DNA of 64,000 bases from assembly GCA_028023455.1 (NCBI GenBank), contig JAQFVV010006238.1, forward strand, positions 2,550,572 through 2,614,571, given 5' to 3'. The first letter of the stretch is position 1, and every line of letters starts with the position of its first letter. A model generated the notes under the pieces. That model was not told where the DNA came from. It did no database searches and worked only from the letters and a program-made list of their open reading frames with translations. Positions 24,801 through 37,350 of this stretch are shown here, in pieces. The position numbers were made by a program, and so were the translations under genes. This DNA comes from Epiperipatus broadwayi. Its lineage: Eukaryota; Onychophora; Udeonychophora; Euonychophora; Peripatidae.

Positions 24801-24985
24801 TACAAGAATCTAAAGGTGCGAGTTCAACTTCTAAGCGAATATTGTCACTGTGCATATAGGCCAGCAACACCTGAAGAAGAGTGGAGAATAATACTACTTG
24901 AAACGTTGTGTAATTACTAACCTGCATTGTCTATTTGTGTGTTATTACTAACAAGTTGTTTGTATTTGAAAAGTTTAAATAAAAG
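24761..24985 (+). repeat. tRNA-derived SINE
   Basis: It starts with TAGCTCAGTTGGTAGAGCG (A box, as in Lys/Leu-like tRNAs), continues with a Leu-like CCTTAAAT anticodon region and an AGTTCAACTTC B box (24829-24839), then a non-tRNA body holding a hammerhead-like core, and ends in AAATAAAAG near 24983. SINEs are transcribed by RNA polymerase III and copied by LINE enzymes. The tRNA part can no longer fold fully (long insertion in the variable region), which separates it from a tRNA gene. Confidence 0.75.
24867..24911 (+). ncRNA. hammerhead-ribozyme-like core in SINE body
   Basis: ACAC (24867-24870), then CTGAAGA (24871-24877, fits CUGANGA), stem II GAGTGG/CTACTT (24879-24884 with 24894-24899, six pairs including two G-U), then GAAA (24900-24903), CGTT and GTGT (24908-24911) able to pair with ACAC as stem I. 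Stem III would be A-C with G-U and no loop, workable only between two molecules, so activity is doubtful. Offered as a relic or a dimer-type minimal hammerhead. Confidence 0.4.
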
Positions 24986-26924
24986 TTTAAAATTTTTTAT
25001 ACATTCAATATTCACTCATAAATGATGGAAATAGTCCAACATATTACATCTTAAGGTTGATCTTTTATTGATTCATGGTTCATTGAATTAAAATGAACTT
25101 TATATTCTGTTGTAAATGGGGGTTGGGAGAGGGGGTTATTTAACTAATAAAACTTTTTGCAGCTGCAGCATTGTTGAAGAAGTGTTTAAAAAATCAATGA
25201 TCTTATTTTTTTTTTTTGGAACGAAACTATTAAATAAACATTAGTTAAATAGAAATTGTTCTTTTAGGTAATGTACCATTTTTCAATTTATTTTTAATGC
25301 ATTTAATTCTGAATAGACTAGATTAACTTTTAATTGTTTTTTGAATAAATTTATATTTTTTGTGTGGATATTAGCTATGATGAAAATTATCTTCAGTGTG
25401 CTAGAAATTTTATTATTGACTATAATATGAGAAAAACATATAGGCTAACTATTGTAAAAGGAAGATTAAAGAGGCATATTTTATCATCAATGATAACAAC
25501 GCGAGCGATCAATAGACGCGACACGTGTTTTGCTATTTCAAGAAAATGGACAAGTTTATTTACATACGCATTTACATCAATTATCATTTATCAATATCAC
25601 AGCAATGATTTGAAAATCTATTTTGGCCATGAATATGAGGGACAAAACCTCGAAAGTACCAGGCCTGATTAATTTACTTTGTTTTTGTTATCACTAATAG
25701 CTTCTTCACCCAGCGTATTAAATTGCTCATATTTACTAATATTCTATTTTATTATAATTGCAATTTATTACTGTATATTACCCAAGTTTGTTTTTAATCC
25801 ATAATGAATAATATTTGTGCAGTACTTTTTTTCTGGGATGAAATTTGCCATTTTTTCTTATGAAGATGGCATTGCCTTCATGGCATCAGAATTCCATGAC
25901 ATCAGTAGATTTAGAAAAATGCCATTATTTTAAAAAAATGGAAGTGATTGTTACTTAAAGGGGTAGGTACAAATTGATGATGATTAATAGGGCAAATCCT
26001 TATTTAAAGGATTTTGGCTAAATATATTAATTTGTTTGCAAATACTGAAACAAAAGAAACATATGAAAGTACAAAAAAAAATTTTTTTAATTTTGTATAA
26101 GTATGAAAAAATATTGAGAATGGATGAAAAAGTTTCCTTTACATATATGTATAAATAATTCATAATATGATCAATTTATTTGTATGAGAACTAGTTTCAG
26201 GTTATCTCCAATGACCAGGATTTCCATATATATTTAAAATCCACTTATAATTTTTTTAGTCATCTTGCTCATATAATTATGTAGGTCTGATCATTTGACA
26301 CTAAGCCAGTAACTATGTATTCCAATGATCTCAGTTTTAGAATTGGTATTTAAAGGATCGCACATTTTTTTGCTTACTTTCAACTTCTGCATTAGGAACA
26401 AGTATTTTATTTACTTTATTTCAGACATATCTCCTTGTAATCATGAATACTCAATAGATAATAATCATTAGTAATATACTTATGTATGAGTGATGAATTC
26501 AAACCTCTATCGGGAGTCACCTATAATAGATATTGGAATAACTTTCAGATATGAGAATTATATGTGAATATGCAGTTTCAACCAGGAGTGTCTCTACTGC
26601 TTTCTTTGATAAGATATTTATTCATCCAAGCTTAAGTCATGTTTCTAGTTAAACAATCTTTTCTCTCCTTTCTCTTTTATCAAAGCACCTTCAATCACTT
26701 GAATTAGTATATGTTTGGTCCTCATAAGTTTCTCTTTCTGTCAATCATTTTTTTTGCACTAATTGCAATTGTGTGATCATAAAACACATATCATTTAGTT
26801 AAAAAAAAACACTGCACTTTTGGTTGTCTCTTTTTTTACCTTGGTTTTGCACAAGCCCTTGATACTAAAAAAGCAGTAGTGAGGATAAATATAGAACATT
26901 TGAATTACTGGGAATTTTTAGCAC

Positions 26925-27715
26925 CCTCAGTTACTTCTAGTTTATTAGTGTATTGTGTAATGAGTCAATAAGTTATTGGAAGTTTTTAGTGCATTTGGCA
27001 ATGAATTATTGGGAGATTGTAGTATAATCATTAATGTATTTCTATGACTTTTTAGTTCAGTAATGTATCACTGAGAACTATTAGAGAATCAGTAATGAAT
27101 TATTAAGGGTTGTAATACATACAGTAATAAGTCACAGGAGGTTATAAATGCAATCAGTAATAAGATATTAGGAGATCTTAATTTCATCAGTAACAAATCA
27201 CTTGGACTTTTTATTACAATCAGTAATGAGTTACTCTGAGCTCTTAGTACAGTTAGTAATGAACATTTGGAGTTTTTATTGTATGCAATAATAATTAGTA
27301 ATGATTCCCTGAACTCCAAGTGATCTAATGCAATTAGCAATGAACTACTGGGTGCTCTTAATACAAGCAGTAATGAAGCATTATTAGTTCTTAGTGTGTT
27401 CAATGAGGCCCTGAGAGTTCTTAGTGTGCTCAGTAACGAGGTACTGAGACTTTCTAGTGCAACCAGTAATGAGTTATTTGTAGATCTTAGTAAAGTCGGT
27501 AAAGATGCATTGGGAGTTCTTAGTATATTCGATAACGAAGTATTGGAAAATTTTAATGCAATCAGTAATGAGTTATTTGGAGATCTTAATACAACAAATC
27601 ACTGGTAACTCTTAGTGAGCAATTAATAATGAATTATTGGAAGTTATTAGTACCATTAGTAATGAATCATTAGGCATTATTTTTAGTACAATCAATAATG
27701 AATCACTTTGAACTT
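26925..27715. repeat. degenerate 33-bp minisatellite
   Basis: About two dozen imperfect repeats of a unit like AGTAATGAATTATTGGGAG followed by TTCTTAGTACAATC. The period is 33 bp: in the + frame 27396-27608 the motif SNExL recurs every 11 residues (SNEVLRLSSAT, SNELFVDLSKV, DNEVLENFNAI, SNELFGDLN). Because 33 is a multiple of three, frames stay open on both strands (also - 27403-27089). Composition and divergence argue for a satellite, not a coding repeat. Confidence 0.85.
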
Positions 27716-28370
27716 GGAACAAAGAAGTACAAGTAAAAAATGATTATACGTTTAGTGAAGCTTTTATTATATATCTCTTATTTTACATGAAAATGGGAGA
27801 ATTTTTAAAAAGTGTTTTAGTATGGGATGTCTTACAAATCTAATTTACAGTGCATTCACCCATGCATAAAGATAAATGGTAATAATAAATGAAGGTATGT
27901 CTGTTTTTTATGTGAATCTGCAAAGCTAGTTTTGGATGAACTTTTCAATTCTTATTAATGAAGATTATTATTGCAGCTAGGTTTGCCAATTTTTATACCT
28001 AATTTTGCAGTTCTTAACAAACATTATCTTTCTGTAGAAGGAAATTTTAAATGAATTAGTTGGATGGCTACAGGTTGTGTTTTTTTTTAGACAAATCATT
28101 GAGTGTCTGTATAATACTCTGAATTTTCTGTGAGTTCTAACTTGATAGCTTTTATTTTTTTAAATGCTAACTATATCAATGAAAGACTGATATCAAAAAT
28201 TATTTTATTAATCCTTCTGGCCCCTGGTCCATCATTAGATTTAGGGATAGAAAAAAATCTTTTATTTCTTATTGGAAAATTTTATTGTATCAGTACTATT
28301 AAATAAGGGCATTTTTTTGTGGTGTCAGCAGTAAACTTTGCCCAAAGATATTGGAAATATTATCAGCTCT

Positions 28371-28470
28371 ATAATTCAATAAATAGCGAATGTCCAGTAT
28401 ACAGGAAAGATTAAACAAATTAACTATTTTACAGCTTAGTACTGCTTTCAACCAGGCCAGTCATATTCAT
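28371..28470 (+). repeat. ~100-bp segment also present in the 30-kb hAT element
   Basis: ATAATTCAATAAATAGCGAA, then CAGGAAAGATTA and AGTACTGCTTTCAACCAGGC match 30345-30440 (CAATTCAATAGATAGTGAAA, CAGGAAAGATTA, AGCACTGCTTTCGACCAGAC). It is probably a fragment of the same hAT-type family; element ends were not found here. Confidence 0.65.
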
Positions 28471-29225
28471 AATATTTAATGATCTATTATTGAATTGTTA
28501 CATAACACATGACTACTTTCTTTTGGGTGAAAAAAAAACTTATTTATAAAGAAACTTGGATACATCCATGCTAAAAGAATGGAATTTTAGATAAAAAGTC
28601 AAACTTGGATGTTGAAGTAAAAAAAAAAAAATTGACATGCTGCTATTGCATATAACAATTAAATTATTTGTAGTTATATATAAAGGTTTTTTTTTATTGT
28701 ACGGAAGTGATACATGGACATTTATCAATGTAACTACAAAATATCAAAGGAAAAAAAAATATTTAAAAGTTGCTTTGTGATATTTGAAAGGTATGATGAT
28801 AAATTATAAGATTTGATTTGTATGCTTTTCAGTTTTCTGGATATGATTACCATTGAATCTTCATTAGAAATGAACAGTAACCCTCGTTCTAAAAAAAAAA
28901 AATATATTTTTTACAGTTAATGTGGAACTCAACTTTTATAGGAGAAGCAAAAATTCTCTCAAATATATTTTAATGAACAATCATATTGTTCACCTCAATC
29001 AGGAAGGTATAATTGAAGATGGGACAGAATGGAAAGCTACAATTAAGCAAAGTATTGAAATCTTTTATAAAGTTTACTACTGTTTTTAGGCATTAATTCT
29101 TCATCTTCATATCTTTTTTTTGTTGCTGTTGTTATTTAAGTAAGAGTGGATATATTTATCTATGAATACATTTATACATACGGCCTTCCATATGGTTTTA
29201 AAAAGTGGATAATTCTACCTTGAGA

Positions 29226-29300
29226 CAGAGTAGTGTAATGGACAAAATTATTAATCTGTCATCATAGACATGGATTACTAGATAAATATTTAATGGTCTT
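29226..29300 (+). repeat. tRNA-Asp-like retroposon remnant
   Basis: GAGTAGTGTAATGGACAA resembles a tRNA-Asp D-arm/A box, followed by CTGTCAT (GTC anticodon position) and GGATTACTAG, a mutated B box. Decayed. Confidence 0.35.
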
Positions 29301-30024
29301 AGCTTTCTAATAGCCATTTTTTATTCACATAAGAAAGTATAGTCTGATTTTTTACATATGGTGGATAATTACAGTGTGATGGAGTTTAGACAAGGAGCAT
29401 GCTGATTAAAAAATAAAATTTAAAAATTCAAATAAACATATATGTGTGTGTGTGTACGGTTAAATTGTTTGCATTATTTAATATTTATATATGTTAGCTT
29501 CAATTTTTTTCTAGCCTCTAAACATTGTGTTAAATCATTATTTTTAAATTGATTAAATTTTACTTTCATTAAGTAGATAATTTTATGATTTGTTTTCCAG
29601 GCAAATTGTTTTACTCAGAAATAAAGATTTAGATTTATTATTTTTTATTCTTTAAATTTAAAATAATTTTTAATACCAGTATTCTGCAATTATCATTAAT
29701 CCTTTTCTCAAAGGACATCTTTCACATATCTACTCATTTTCTTCTTATTTTCTAATTTTTTAAAAACTCCTGGGAACCTTTTTACTTAAAATCATTAAAT
29801 ACTTTACTTTTCTTCTGCTTTATCACCTTACTTTCCAAGATCCCTTCACTTGTATCTTTCACAATCCCTCGACCTTTACATGCCCAGTTAAGCTTTGAAA
29901 TATATTTTATAAATAATTTTTTTTTTTTAGATAATGTTTTTGAAGGTTTATGATGTTCGCATTTTGCTTGTAATTATACATAGTGCTATTTCATCTTCTA
30001 GTTGAATTGTTAAAGGATTTAGAC

Positions 30025-30543
30025 CAATGGTTCCCAACTTTTTTTGGCCATGTTCTATCTTTAAAGTCCTGATGCTGCTCCCTCTCCATGACATAATTTT
30101 TAATATTCAAAAAGTGAACTCTTCACTTGGAAGAAACCTGAAAGGTCATTAATGAAAGGGCAGATGAAGTACAATGGAGTTGAAGCAACTTAACTTGCTC
30201 CAAAGTAACAATGGAGAAGTAAAGAGTAATGGTTATCTAAACAGAAAAGACACCGAGAAGAAGTTGCCATGGAAAGAAGGAAATTTTAAAAAAACATTCT
30301 TAGCTTAACTCAGTCTATCTTTAATGTCTTTCCTTATCTGTTTGCAATTCAATAGATAGTGAAAGTCTACTTCGCAGGAAAGATTATAAAATTATAACTC
30401 CTTTACAGAGTAGCACTGCTTTCGACCAGACTGATCGTATTCTTAGTTTAAGTTATGAATAATTATGGTTTTTAAAATTTATTGTTATTTTCAAATTGAC
30501 CTCCCCCTTTAAAAAGCTATGTGCTCCACAGTGTGAACCACTG
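30025..30543. mobile_element. non-autonomous hAT DNA transposon
   Basis: The termini are imperfect inverted repeats: the left end is CAATGGTTCCCAAC, and the right end reads CAGTGGTTCACACT on the opposite strand. A perfect 8-bp target duplication, ATTTAGAC, lies at 30017-30024 and 30544-30551. An 8-bp duplication and a CA(G)xGGTTC terminus are the hallmarks of the hAT superfamily (Charlie-like). At 519 bp with no transposase frame it depends on another element for movement. Confidence 0.88.
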
Positions 30544-31109
30544 ATTTAGACAAATTTATACTTTATTCATATACACTTAACTTTTATTAATAGGATACAA
30601 AATTAGTATAGAAAACAATATTTTTGTTGCTTTTTACCTCTTTAGATGTTGCTGACCTGGTTAGTGATAGTCCAACACAAGGACTGTACTAGTGCTACTT
30701 AGATTTGTGCATACTGAATATAAGATGGCACTCTTACCAATTAGGCAATTCATGTAAATGCCGTAGTCAATGAAAATTTTATATACATATTTATAAGAGT
30801 TCTTCTGGTTTCTCTGTTTTAATTAATTATTTCCAAACATTCTGTACTACATTAGTTTAGCATATGGCAATATTTGGTGTTGTTATTTGCAGCTTTTAAA
30901 ATTTTTATTCATTTTACTTTTCTTTTTTGCCAATTATTTTTGTGATTTACCAGTTGAACATTCCTTTCCACAAATATTTATCTTGTCCTCAATTCTTATT
31001 GTTTTGTGTTTTTTTAATTGCTTTTTCAATGAAATGGCTAGTGAAGCCAATATATATTGTTTCACATTTACTTTTGAACACTTTTCTAATTGTCATTTTA
31101 ATTTTATAA

Positions 31110-32540
31110 TTCCTTTTTTTATTTTTTTCTAAATCCATTTCCAGTTCATATTTGCCCTCCCCCTTAATTTTTGGTTGTTAATGTCAGTTTTATATTGGCA
31201 ATGTTTTAATTAAAATATTTTACAAATCTTTTACTTTTAGCTATAGAAATCCACCATTTGCTATTCCAACTGTATCAAAAACCTATTTCAATTTGATAAC
31301 TTTCATTCTGATTTTTAATCACTATTTTCATCATCAGTTGAAATATGTGGAAAGATTACAAATTTACTCAACAAGTTGTAGAGAATGTTGCAAGGTTGTT
31401 ATAATTTGGTACTGTGATAATCATTGATAATTGATTATTATTGATGTTGGTAAAATGTTATAACTTGTTTATTATATCCTACTGTTTAATTATTCCAGTG
31501 TGTCATCAGGAAGAGAATTTAATGTACAGCAGTTTTTATAACTAACTACTGCTCTTAGATCTTTAACTTACTTTCATTGATTAAGTTTTATTTGTGTCAT
31601 CTGTCTTATTTGGCATTCTTTCTGCTATACCCAGTAACCAGATCACTTTCAGCAGGGTATTCAAGTCAGAAAAAAAATTTAACAAATCTGGGTTTATTAA
31701 TAAATAGTCAAAATAAGAGTCATATATCACATGACCCTATCTTTTAAGCTTGTAAGTTATAAACAATGAGGATTGCCAATTTCTCTACAAGCTTTATGAT
31801 AAATGCTTAGCCAAAGCCAGCACTTAAAATATCTCTGTCAGGAACCCCTCCCCAAACTTCTGACCATGGTTTCGTGCTTTGGCACTCCTCAGAGAGAACA
31901 GATAAAATTATTCATGTGTACAACTAGCTTACTAGACAATCCCTTGGTAATTTAACAGCTTTATAACATATGTAACCATCATTATTTCTCTTTGAATAGA
32001 CTTCTGCTGACGAATCTCTCCATATTCCCTAATTACAAATTTTTGGGCTTTTTAATATCCTTGAGATTTATTTTCTAGACTATCAACAAATTAAAAATCC
32101 TTCTCCTTTTTTCTTTTCAAAAACTTTATTTTTTTATCTAGACTATGTAGTCAACGGAAAGATTATTTAATTTTTTATCTGACTATTTTAATTACGATTG
32201 TTAATCCTTATTTATTTTTAATTAAAGTATATTTAGCAATACTTTCACAGATCTTTAAAATTAGAAATATTTTCCACAAGCATTTAGAAATAGTTTTTAT
32301 TAGCCAGCTAATCTGTAACTAGAAATATTTTACCCAACTATATCTACAGTTTAAATATCTTATGTATAATCAAGATCTTAAAAATATTTGCACGTTGCTA
32401 ATCTGCATTTTTTTTTTTTTTTTACAAATGTTTTATACAAATATAATGAAGATTATTTTACATCAGTTCAAAAAATATATGTAAACACACATATAATGAA
32501 TTATTTTACTAGTCAGATAGAGCAATCATTTGGTCATTCG
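31110..32540. other. A+T-rich DNA, possible LTR remnant near 31.7-32.0 kb
   Basis: No coding similarity. A GC-richer block around 31830-31960 lies just downstream (in minus-strand sense) of the gypsy pol relic and could be its decayed 3' LTR, but I found neither paired LTR nor target duplication. Confidence 0.25.
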
Positions 32541-32559
32541 AGTCTTCTTCAATTTTTCA

Positions 32560-34250
32560 CCCATCTCAGTCATATAACAGGTCATTCTTTTCCTGCTGTA
32601 CTTTCTCTGCCATCTTCATCAGTCTTTTCTGCACTGGATATTTCTTCCAAATGTGCTCTGTTGATGCATAAGGATGGTCATTCATACCCATGGAATCAGC
32701 TTCTATTGCTCTGCTTTTGTCCTTTCTTATTATTATTTTTTCAATAGTTCATCATCATAGTTATTCTCTATCATTGCATTAATTTCTTCTGTTAATGGGG
32801 AACACATCACATTATTTACTTCAAGTGACTCACTTTGGCAGCTTTTTAGATAGTTTATGTGTCTTCTAACTTTATTTCCATCAGCCAGCCATATCATTCT
32901 TAGTTATCTCAACAGCATTTTTAATATTTTGTTTCACCATTGTTTTTTTACTATGTCACATAAGCATATTCTTTCACCTACATTATATTTCATGTTTCTA
33001 ATTTATTCTCTTTTTTATTGATTTGATTAGGGGTTAACATTAATAGATGAGTTTAAAATTTTTACCTCATTAGCATAGCAGCCATTTAATTATCACAAAT
33101 ATCTTTATGCTTTGGTTTTATTGAAAATCTTCTTCAATTGCTGTGCTGCCTTATTGGCTAATCCATTTAACTCAGAATAATATAGGGTGTTAAAGTGTGT
33201 GTTATATTCTCTTATAAGCCAGAAAATCTTTTAGTTGTAGTAAAACTAATCCAGTTCCATTGTCTGAAATGATTGCTTCTGGAAACCCATGACACACAGA
33301 TATCTCATTTAATACTCTTAGTTTCTATAGAACTCATATTTTTCACTACTCTATAATCTACCCATTTAAAGTTAAGACTCAATAACTACCAAAAAAATAT
33401 AGCCATTGAAAAACCTGGCATGATCCATATGTATTCACTGCTATGGTTTAGTCACTATGGTCATGGTTCCAATCCTTTTAAGTGTAGCCTAGTAGTAGTT
33501 TGAAATTTTTGCAGTGTATGATTGCTTGTTCAGTACCACTGTTCATACCAATCTACCACACGTATGATCTTGATATGTCCTTTGTTCTAATAATGCCCAG
33601 ATGTACTTAGTACTGTAATTTTAATATGTGCCATTTTCTTTCTGCAGAAAACAATATCGCCATCATCAGAAAACATTATACATTGACAAACTATTGTGAA
33701 TATTCCCAATTGATTGACTACATAACTTGTTTGACTTCAAGCCACTCTTCTCTACTTCACTTTTTAACTAGTTGATAACTAGGATTATCTTTAGTCCATT
33801 TGGTCACAACTACACTATTTAAAACATTTGATTTCATGAAGTCTATATAATTTATTTTAATGGTCCATGGCTCATATTCACATATACCTGACATTCTAGA
33901 CACTACATTGGTGTGGCCAATTTTTTTTTTTTTGTACACAAGTCAAAAGCATAAAATGTTAGTATATTCATCCACCTGATCATTCACTGATTTGCATGAT
34001 CTAATATTTCTAACATAGGTCTATGGGTGATATAAATTTTGAAGGCATGAACATATACATATTGTGGAAACTTTTTAATTGCATACAGTATAGCCAGGGC
34101 TTTCTTAGCCAACTGAAGCACAAGCAGTCAGGTTCTCTCCATAGAATTTATATGAAATAATTGCTTCAACATCATATTCAAAAGCATTCATGATCACAAT
34201 TACTTCTTGGTCATTTCTATAATAAACAAGAAATTGATTCAATACTATTG
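32560..34250 (-). pseudogene. Ty3/gypsy-type pol relic (RNase H, integrase, pol C-terminus)
   Basis: In minus-strand order: an RNase H fragment near 34108-34046 (KALAILYAIKKFPQYVY, matching the EALAIVxAVKKFxxYL pattern); an integrase core near 33440-33370 (HMDHARFFNGYIFLVVI, the HxDHxGPxxGYxFLV motif with the first catalytic Asp); FPEAIISDNGTG near 33295-33255 (second catalytic Asp region); SELNGLANKAAQQLKKIF near 33180-33125 (third catalytic residue, E); and a C-terminal ADGNKVRRHINYL near 32890-32850. The domain order RNase H-integrase fits Ty3/gypsy. Stops and frameshifts are common, gag, protease and most of RT are missing, and flanking LTRs were not found, so it is a dead fragment. Confidence 0.82.
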
Positions 34251-34509
34251 TATCTTGTTCAACTCTCCATTTCCATTGCTATTTTTTTTAAAGTAAATTA
34301 TATAATGGACTTTCTACATGAGATTTTCTTTTAAAAAACTTCTGAAAAAAAAAAAATAGCAATCCTAAAATGCTCTCAACCTTTTCACATTTTTAAATTT
34401 AGGTACATTTTTGACAGGTCTTGCTTTTTCTGGGTTAGGATACATCTCTTTGCTGTTAATTGCATAAATTCACTTGCCTTTGTGCAGAAGATCCAAATAA
34501 AGAATTTAT

Positions 34510-35100
34510 GTGATGTACTTATACAAAATGTGGGGTGATTGTGTTAGGAGAATTGTTGATTGTTATAGTGTTAAAAAATGGGATAGAAGAATAGATGCAT
34601 TAATAAAGTATAGGGAGTTGGAGAGCTATTATGGAGAGTAAAAAGAGTTTAAATATTTATAGAAGTAAATGGAAATATTGGGTGTGAGTTAATTTATGAT
34701 AATAGCAAGGAAAGTAGTTTACTGTTTAAGGCCTGAACGGTAGCTTTAGCAACAAGGGAATATACACATAAATGGAAAAAATATGGGTTATTTAATCTGC
34801 AGGTTGTGTAAGGAAAGCATAGAAGATATTATGCATCTGTTCATTGAATGTAAATGTCTGAAAGCAGAAAGGGTACAAATAATGAAAGTTGTGGAAGAAT
34901 AAATATGAACAAAGTGATTATACAGAAAGTGGCTTATTGTTTTTTTATGCTGGATTTGGGAAAAGATAAGGGGATTTTAGATATAAACATCATGGAGTTG
35001 ACAAAGATTATTTTATGGAAATGGGATTGGAGCAGAATAGAGACGAATATGGGAAGACTAGGGGTGGGGAGTAGAAAGGGAAGTCAAAGTGGCTAACAGG
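34510..35100 (+). pseudogene. LINE C-terminal relic with Cys/His motif
   Basis: One frame gives GYLICRLCKESIEDIMHLFI followed by ECKCL (34789-34860), a C-x2-C-x8-H-x4-C motif as found at the C-terminus of L1/Tx1-like LINE proteins. The flanks are broken but keep charged, coding-like residues (KKWDRRIDALIKYRELESYY upstream; LTKIILWKWDWSRIETNM downstream). It is similar in kind to 7549-7743 but on the other strand. Confidence 0.55.
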
Positions 35101-35873
35101 TTTCTCTGGTCATAGTTGCTGAGAGATTCCTGACTCTGTATAAGAAGTCACAATGTACTGTAGTCGAATTTGTCACCATTTTTACAATTTTGGAATTTCA
35201 TCATTAAATTTAATGTATATGTATGTGTTTTATATTATTAAAATGTATGTAGAAAGTGGACAAAATGTATGAGACAGTTACATATATACATGTATATTGT
35301 ATTTTAGTGTTCGCATTACTCCAAATAGCTCTGTATCTTTCAAACTTTAATTAAGTATATAGTATTAACTGTGAGTAGTCTAAGTACTCGCATTTATTTT
35401 AAGTAAATATTGCTTTAGCAAAATTTGATTTTCTTCTAACATCTCAAACAAACCTTTAAAGAAAATAGAGTAGCTGGTCGTTAAGCAAAAGAGTCTTAGT
35501 AGTATTATTAACTGATTATCTTTAAATCCAGCCAATACTTTCAGATATATAGAAATAAATAAACAAACCAATAGAAAGTTTTAAATAAAAACTGTTTTTA
35601 GTAATGAGGTGCTTTAATTTTGTTTTTAGTTTAAATAAAATCCAGTTGGAGTCTTTTTATTCGAGTTTGTTTTTGTTTTTAATTGAGTTGAGATTCTGTG
35701 TATTATTTTTCTTCTGTTTATTTTAGACTAAATTACAAAGGCACCATCTAATACATAAATCATTCGATTTTTAGTTAGACCAAAGCTGAATGAAAATAAA
35801 GGCTTTAAAAGATAATGTTGCTTACATTAAATAATTCACTAACCCAAGAGTGTAGTAAATTTTATTTGCAGTG

Positions 35874-36168
35874 GCATAGTAAGCGTTCCGAGGCCCAGCA
35901 CAACAAGATGCTCGACTTCTCTCTTAAAAATTTAAAATAACGATTTTAAAGGATATATAACTAAAACGCATATATTAAAAAACACACACATATATTTATT
36001 ATTCTTAATTTATATAGGTACTCAAAAAATAAAATATATATTGTGTAACAGAAATTAATATTATTAAATATTAAGTTTTACCTTTAAAAAAAAGAGGAAA
36101 TAATATGAACATATAAATTAGAAAATACTCTTAATTACTATAACGCGGGCCACGGGTCATGAGTTACT
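35874..36168. mobile_element. possible decayed MITE
   Basis: It begins CAGTGGCATAGTAAGCG, a start typical of several hAT-like elements, with GGCCC inside, and a GC-rich counterpart (GCGGGCCACGGGTCATGAG) lies at 36145-36163. The right terminus does not pair cleanly and no target duplication was found. Confidence 0.3.
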
Positions 36169-36439
36169 CCACCCATCTAATATGCATATGATCAGGGATT
36201 CTACCATGTTTATATGTGAATCTATATAAACACAAATGTGTGTAAATATGTTTTATAATATATATTTATTAGTGAAACATGAATACAAGGTGTGACTCGT
36301 AAACTCCAGGAAATATTTATATCAATTATATCTGATATCAAAAAAAGGGATAGATTACTGGCTCCGGAGTGGTTATATCCGGATATCTGGTCCCCATTGC
36401 AATTTATCAGATGACGTGGGAGCACTGGGAACCTGTGAA

Positions 36440-37350
36440 CCATCAAAAGTTACTTTCTTTGCTACAGGTTGCTGACTCTAACAAATGAATAATCAAGATT
36501 AATTCCCTGCATGAAGCTAATTGTAATTAAACCATATTAAAATATTTAGTAAGACTCGGGCAAAGTGGGATTGCCTTGGCATTATAAGAAATGTAAAGAC
36601 CACACCCTATGAAACTAATAATTGACTCATTTATGAATCACTAAGGTTAAAGTATGATCATAATTGTAACTAGAGGAGAACTAAACTAACTGAGCATGAT
36701 GAAATTTGTCCAAATGAAGAAGGATTACTTTGGATAATGGAAAATTTTAAAGATATACAAATTCTGATTGCTGATCTTAATTAATGATCTAAATTGTGTG
36801 ATTTTTTGTTAATGATTTTGATACATCAAGACAAGAAGGAAAACTACTACACACTCTACAGGGTGCTTACACTTAAGTAACTGATGTTGATTTTTTTTTT
36901 TTTTTTTTTTAGATGAAGTGGATCACCTTTAATCATTAAATATTTTAATCTAACTTCAATGTAAATAATGGTAGACCTGCATTCTAACAATATTATCTGT
37001 AACTTTCTAAACAATGAGAGATTTCCTTGGCAAAATAGATTCAATTTTTAATCTTACACACTCTTGAGCTGATAATTAACAGTCACAAATTAATTACTAG
37101 GGCTAAAACTGAATAGTTCTAATTAATAAAAAAAATGAAAAATGCTGACTGATCATGATGTACATTAGCTGATGAAGGGGAACAACCTTGGATGATGGGA
37201 AAATTTTAATGTTGTCCTATACTTCATGATAACTGACACCAATCAATGATATAAGATCTGTAGTTTTATACTTGCCCTATTAGTATGAATCAGGTATGAA
37301 GGGAATGCAGTTCGCTCTAGATGGAGTGCCTACACTAGTGCAGCTGACTC
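36440..37350. repeat. diverged ~460-bp tandem repeat
   Basis: Anchors recur about 458-460 bp apart: TTTGGATAATGGAAAATTTT (36729) with TTGGATGATGGGAAAATTTT (37188), and CTCTACAGGGTGCTTACACT (36854) with CTAGATGGAGTGCCTACACT (37316). A TTTGCTACAGGTTGCTGACT near 36459 suggests the start of a third, partial unit. Unit function unknown. Confidence 0.6.

Noticed and set aside
25364-25672. 102-codon + frame with some GC-rich codons
   Set aside because: It opens with GTG, not ATG, in a eukaryotic context; no family resemblance or splice signals. Treated as chance.
26925-27715. CRISPR-like array because of regular ~33-bp spacing
   Set aside because: Repeats are contiguous and diverged with no unique spacers, and the DNA is eukaryotic.
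31830-31960. 3' LTR of the gypsy pol relic
   Set aside because: Position is right and GC is higher, but no paired LTR, TG...CA ends or target duplication could be shown.
35874-36168. Confident hAT MITE
   Set aside because: Only the left CAGTGGC-type end is convincing; the right end and the 8-bp duplication are missing, so it is kept as a low-confidence feature only.
36540-36790. LINE C-terminal fragment (RLGQSGIALAL-type reading)
   Set aside because: Too short and frame-dependent, and it overlaps the 460-bp repeat.
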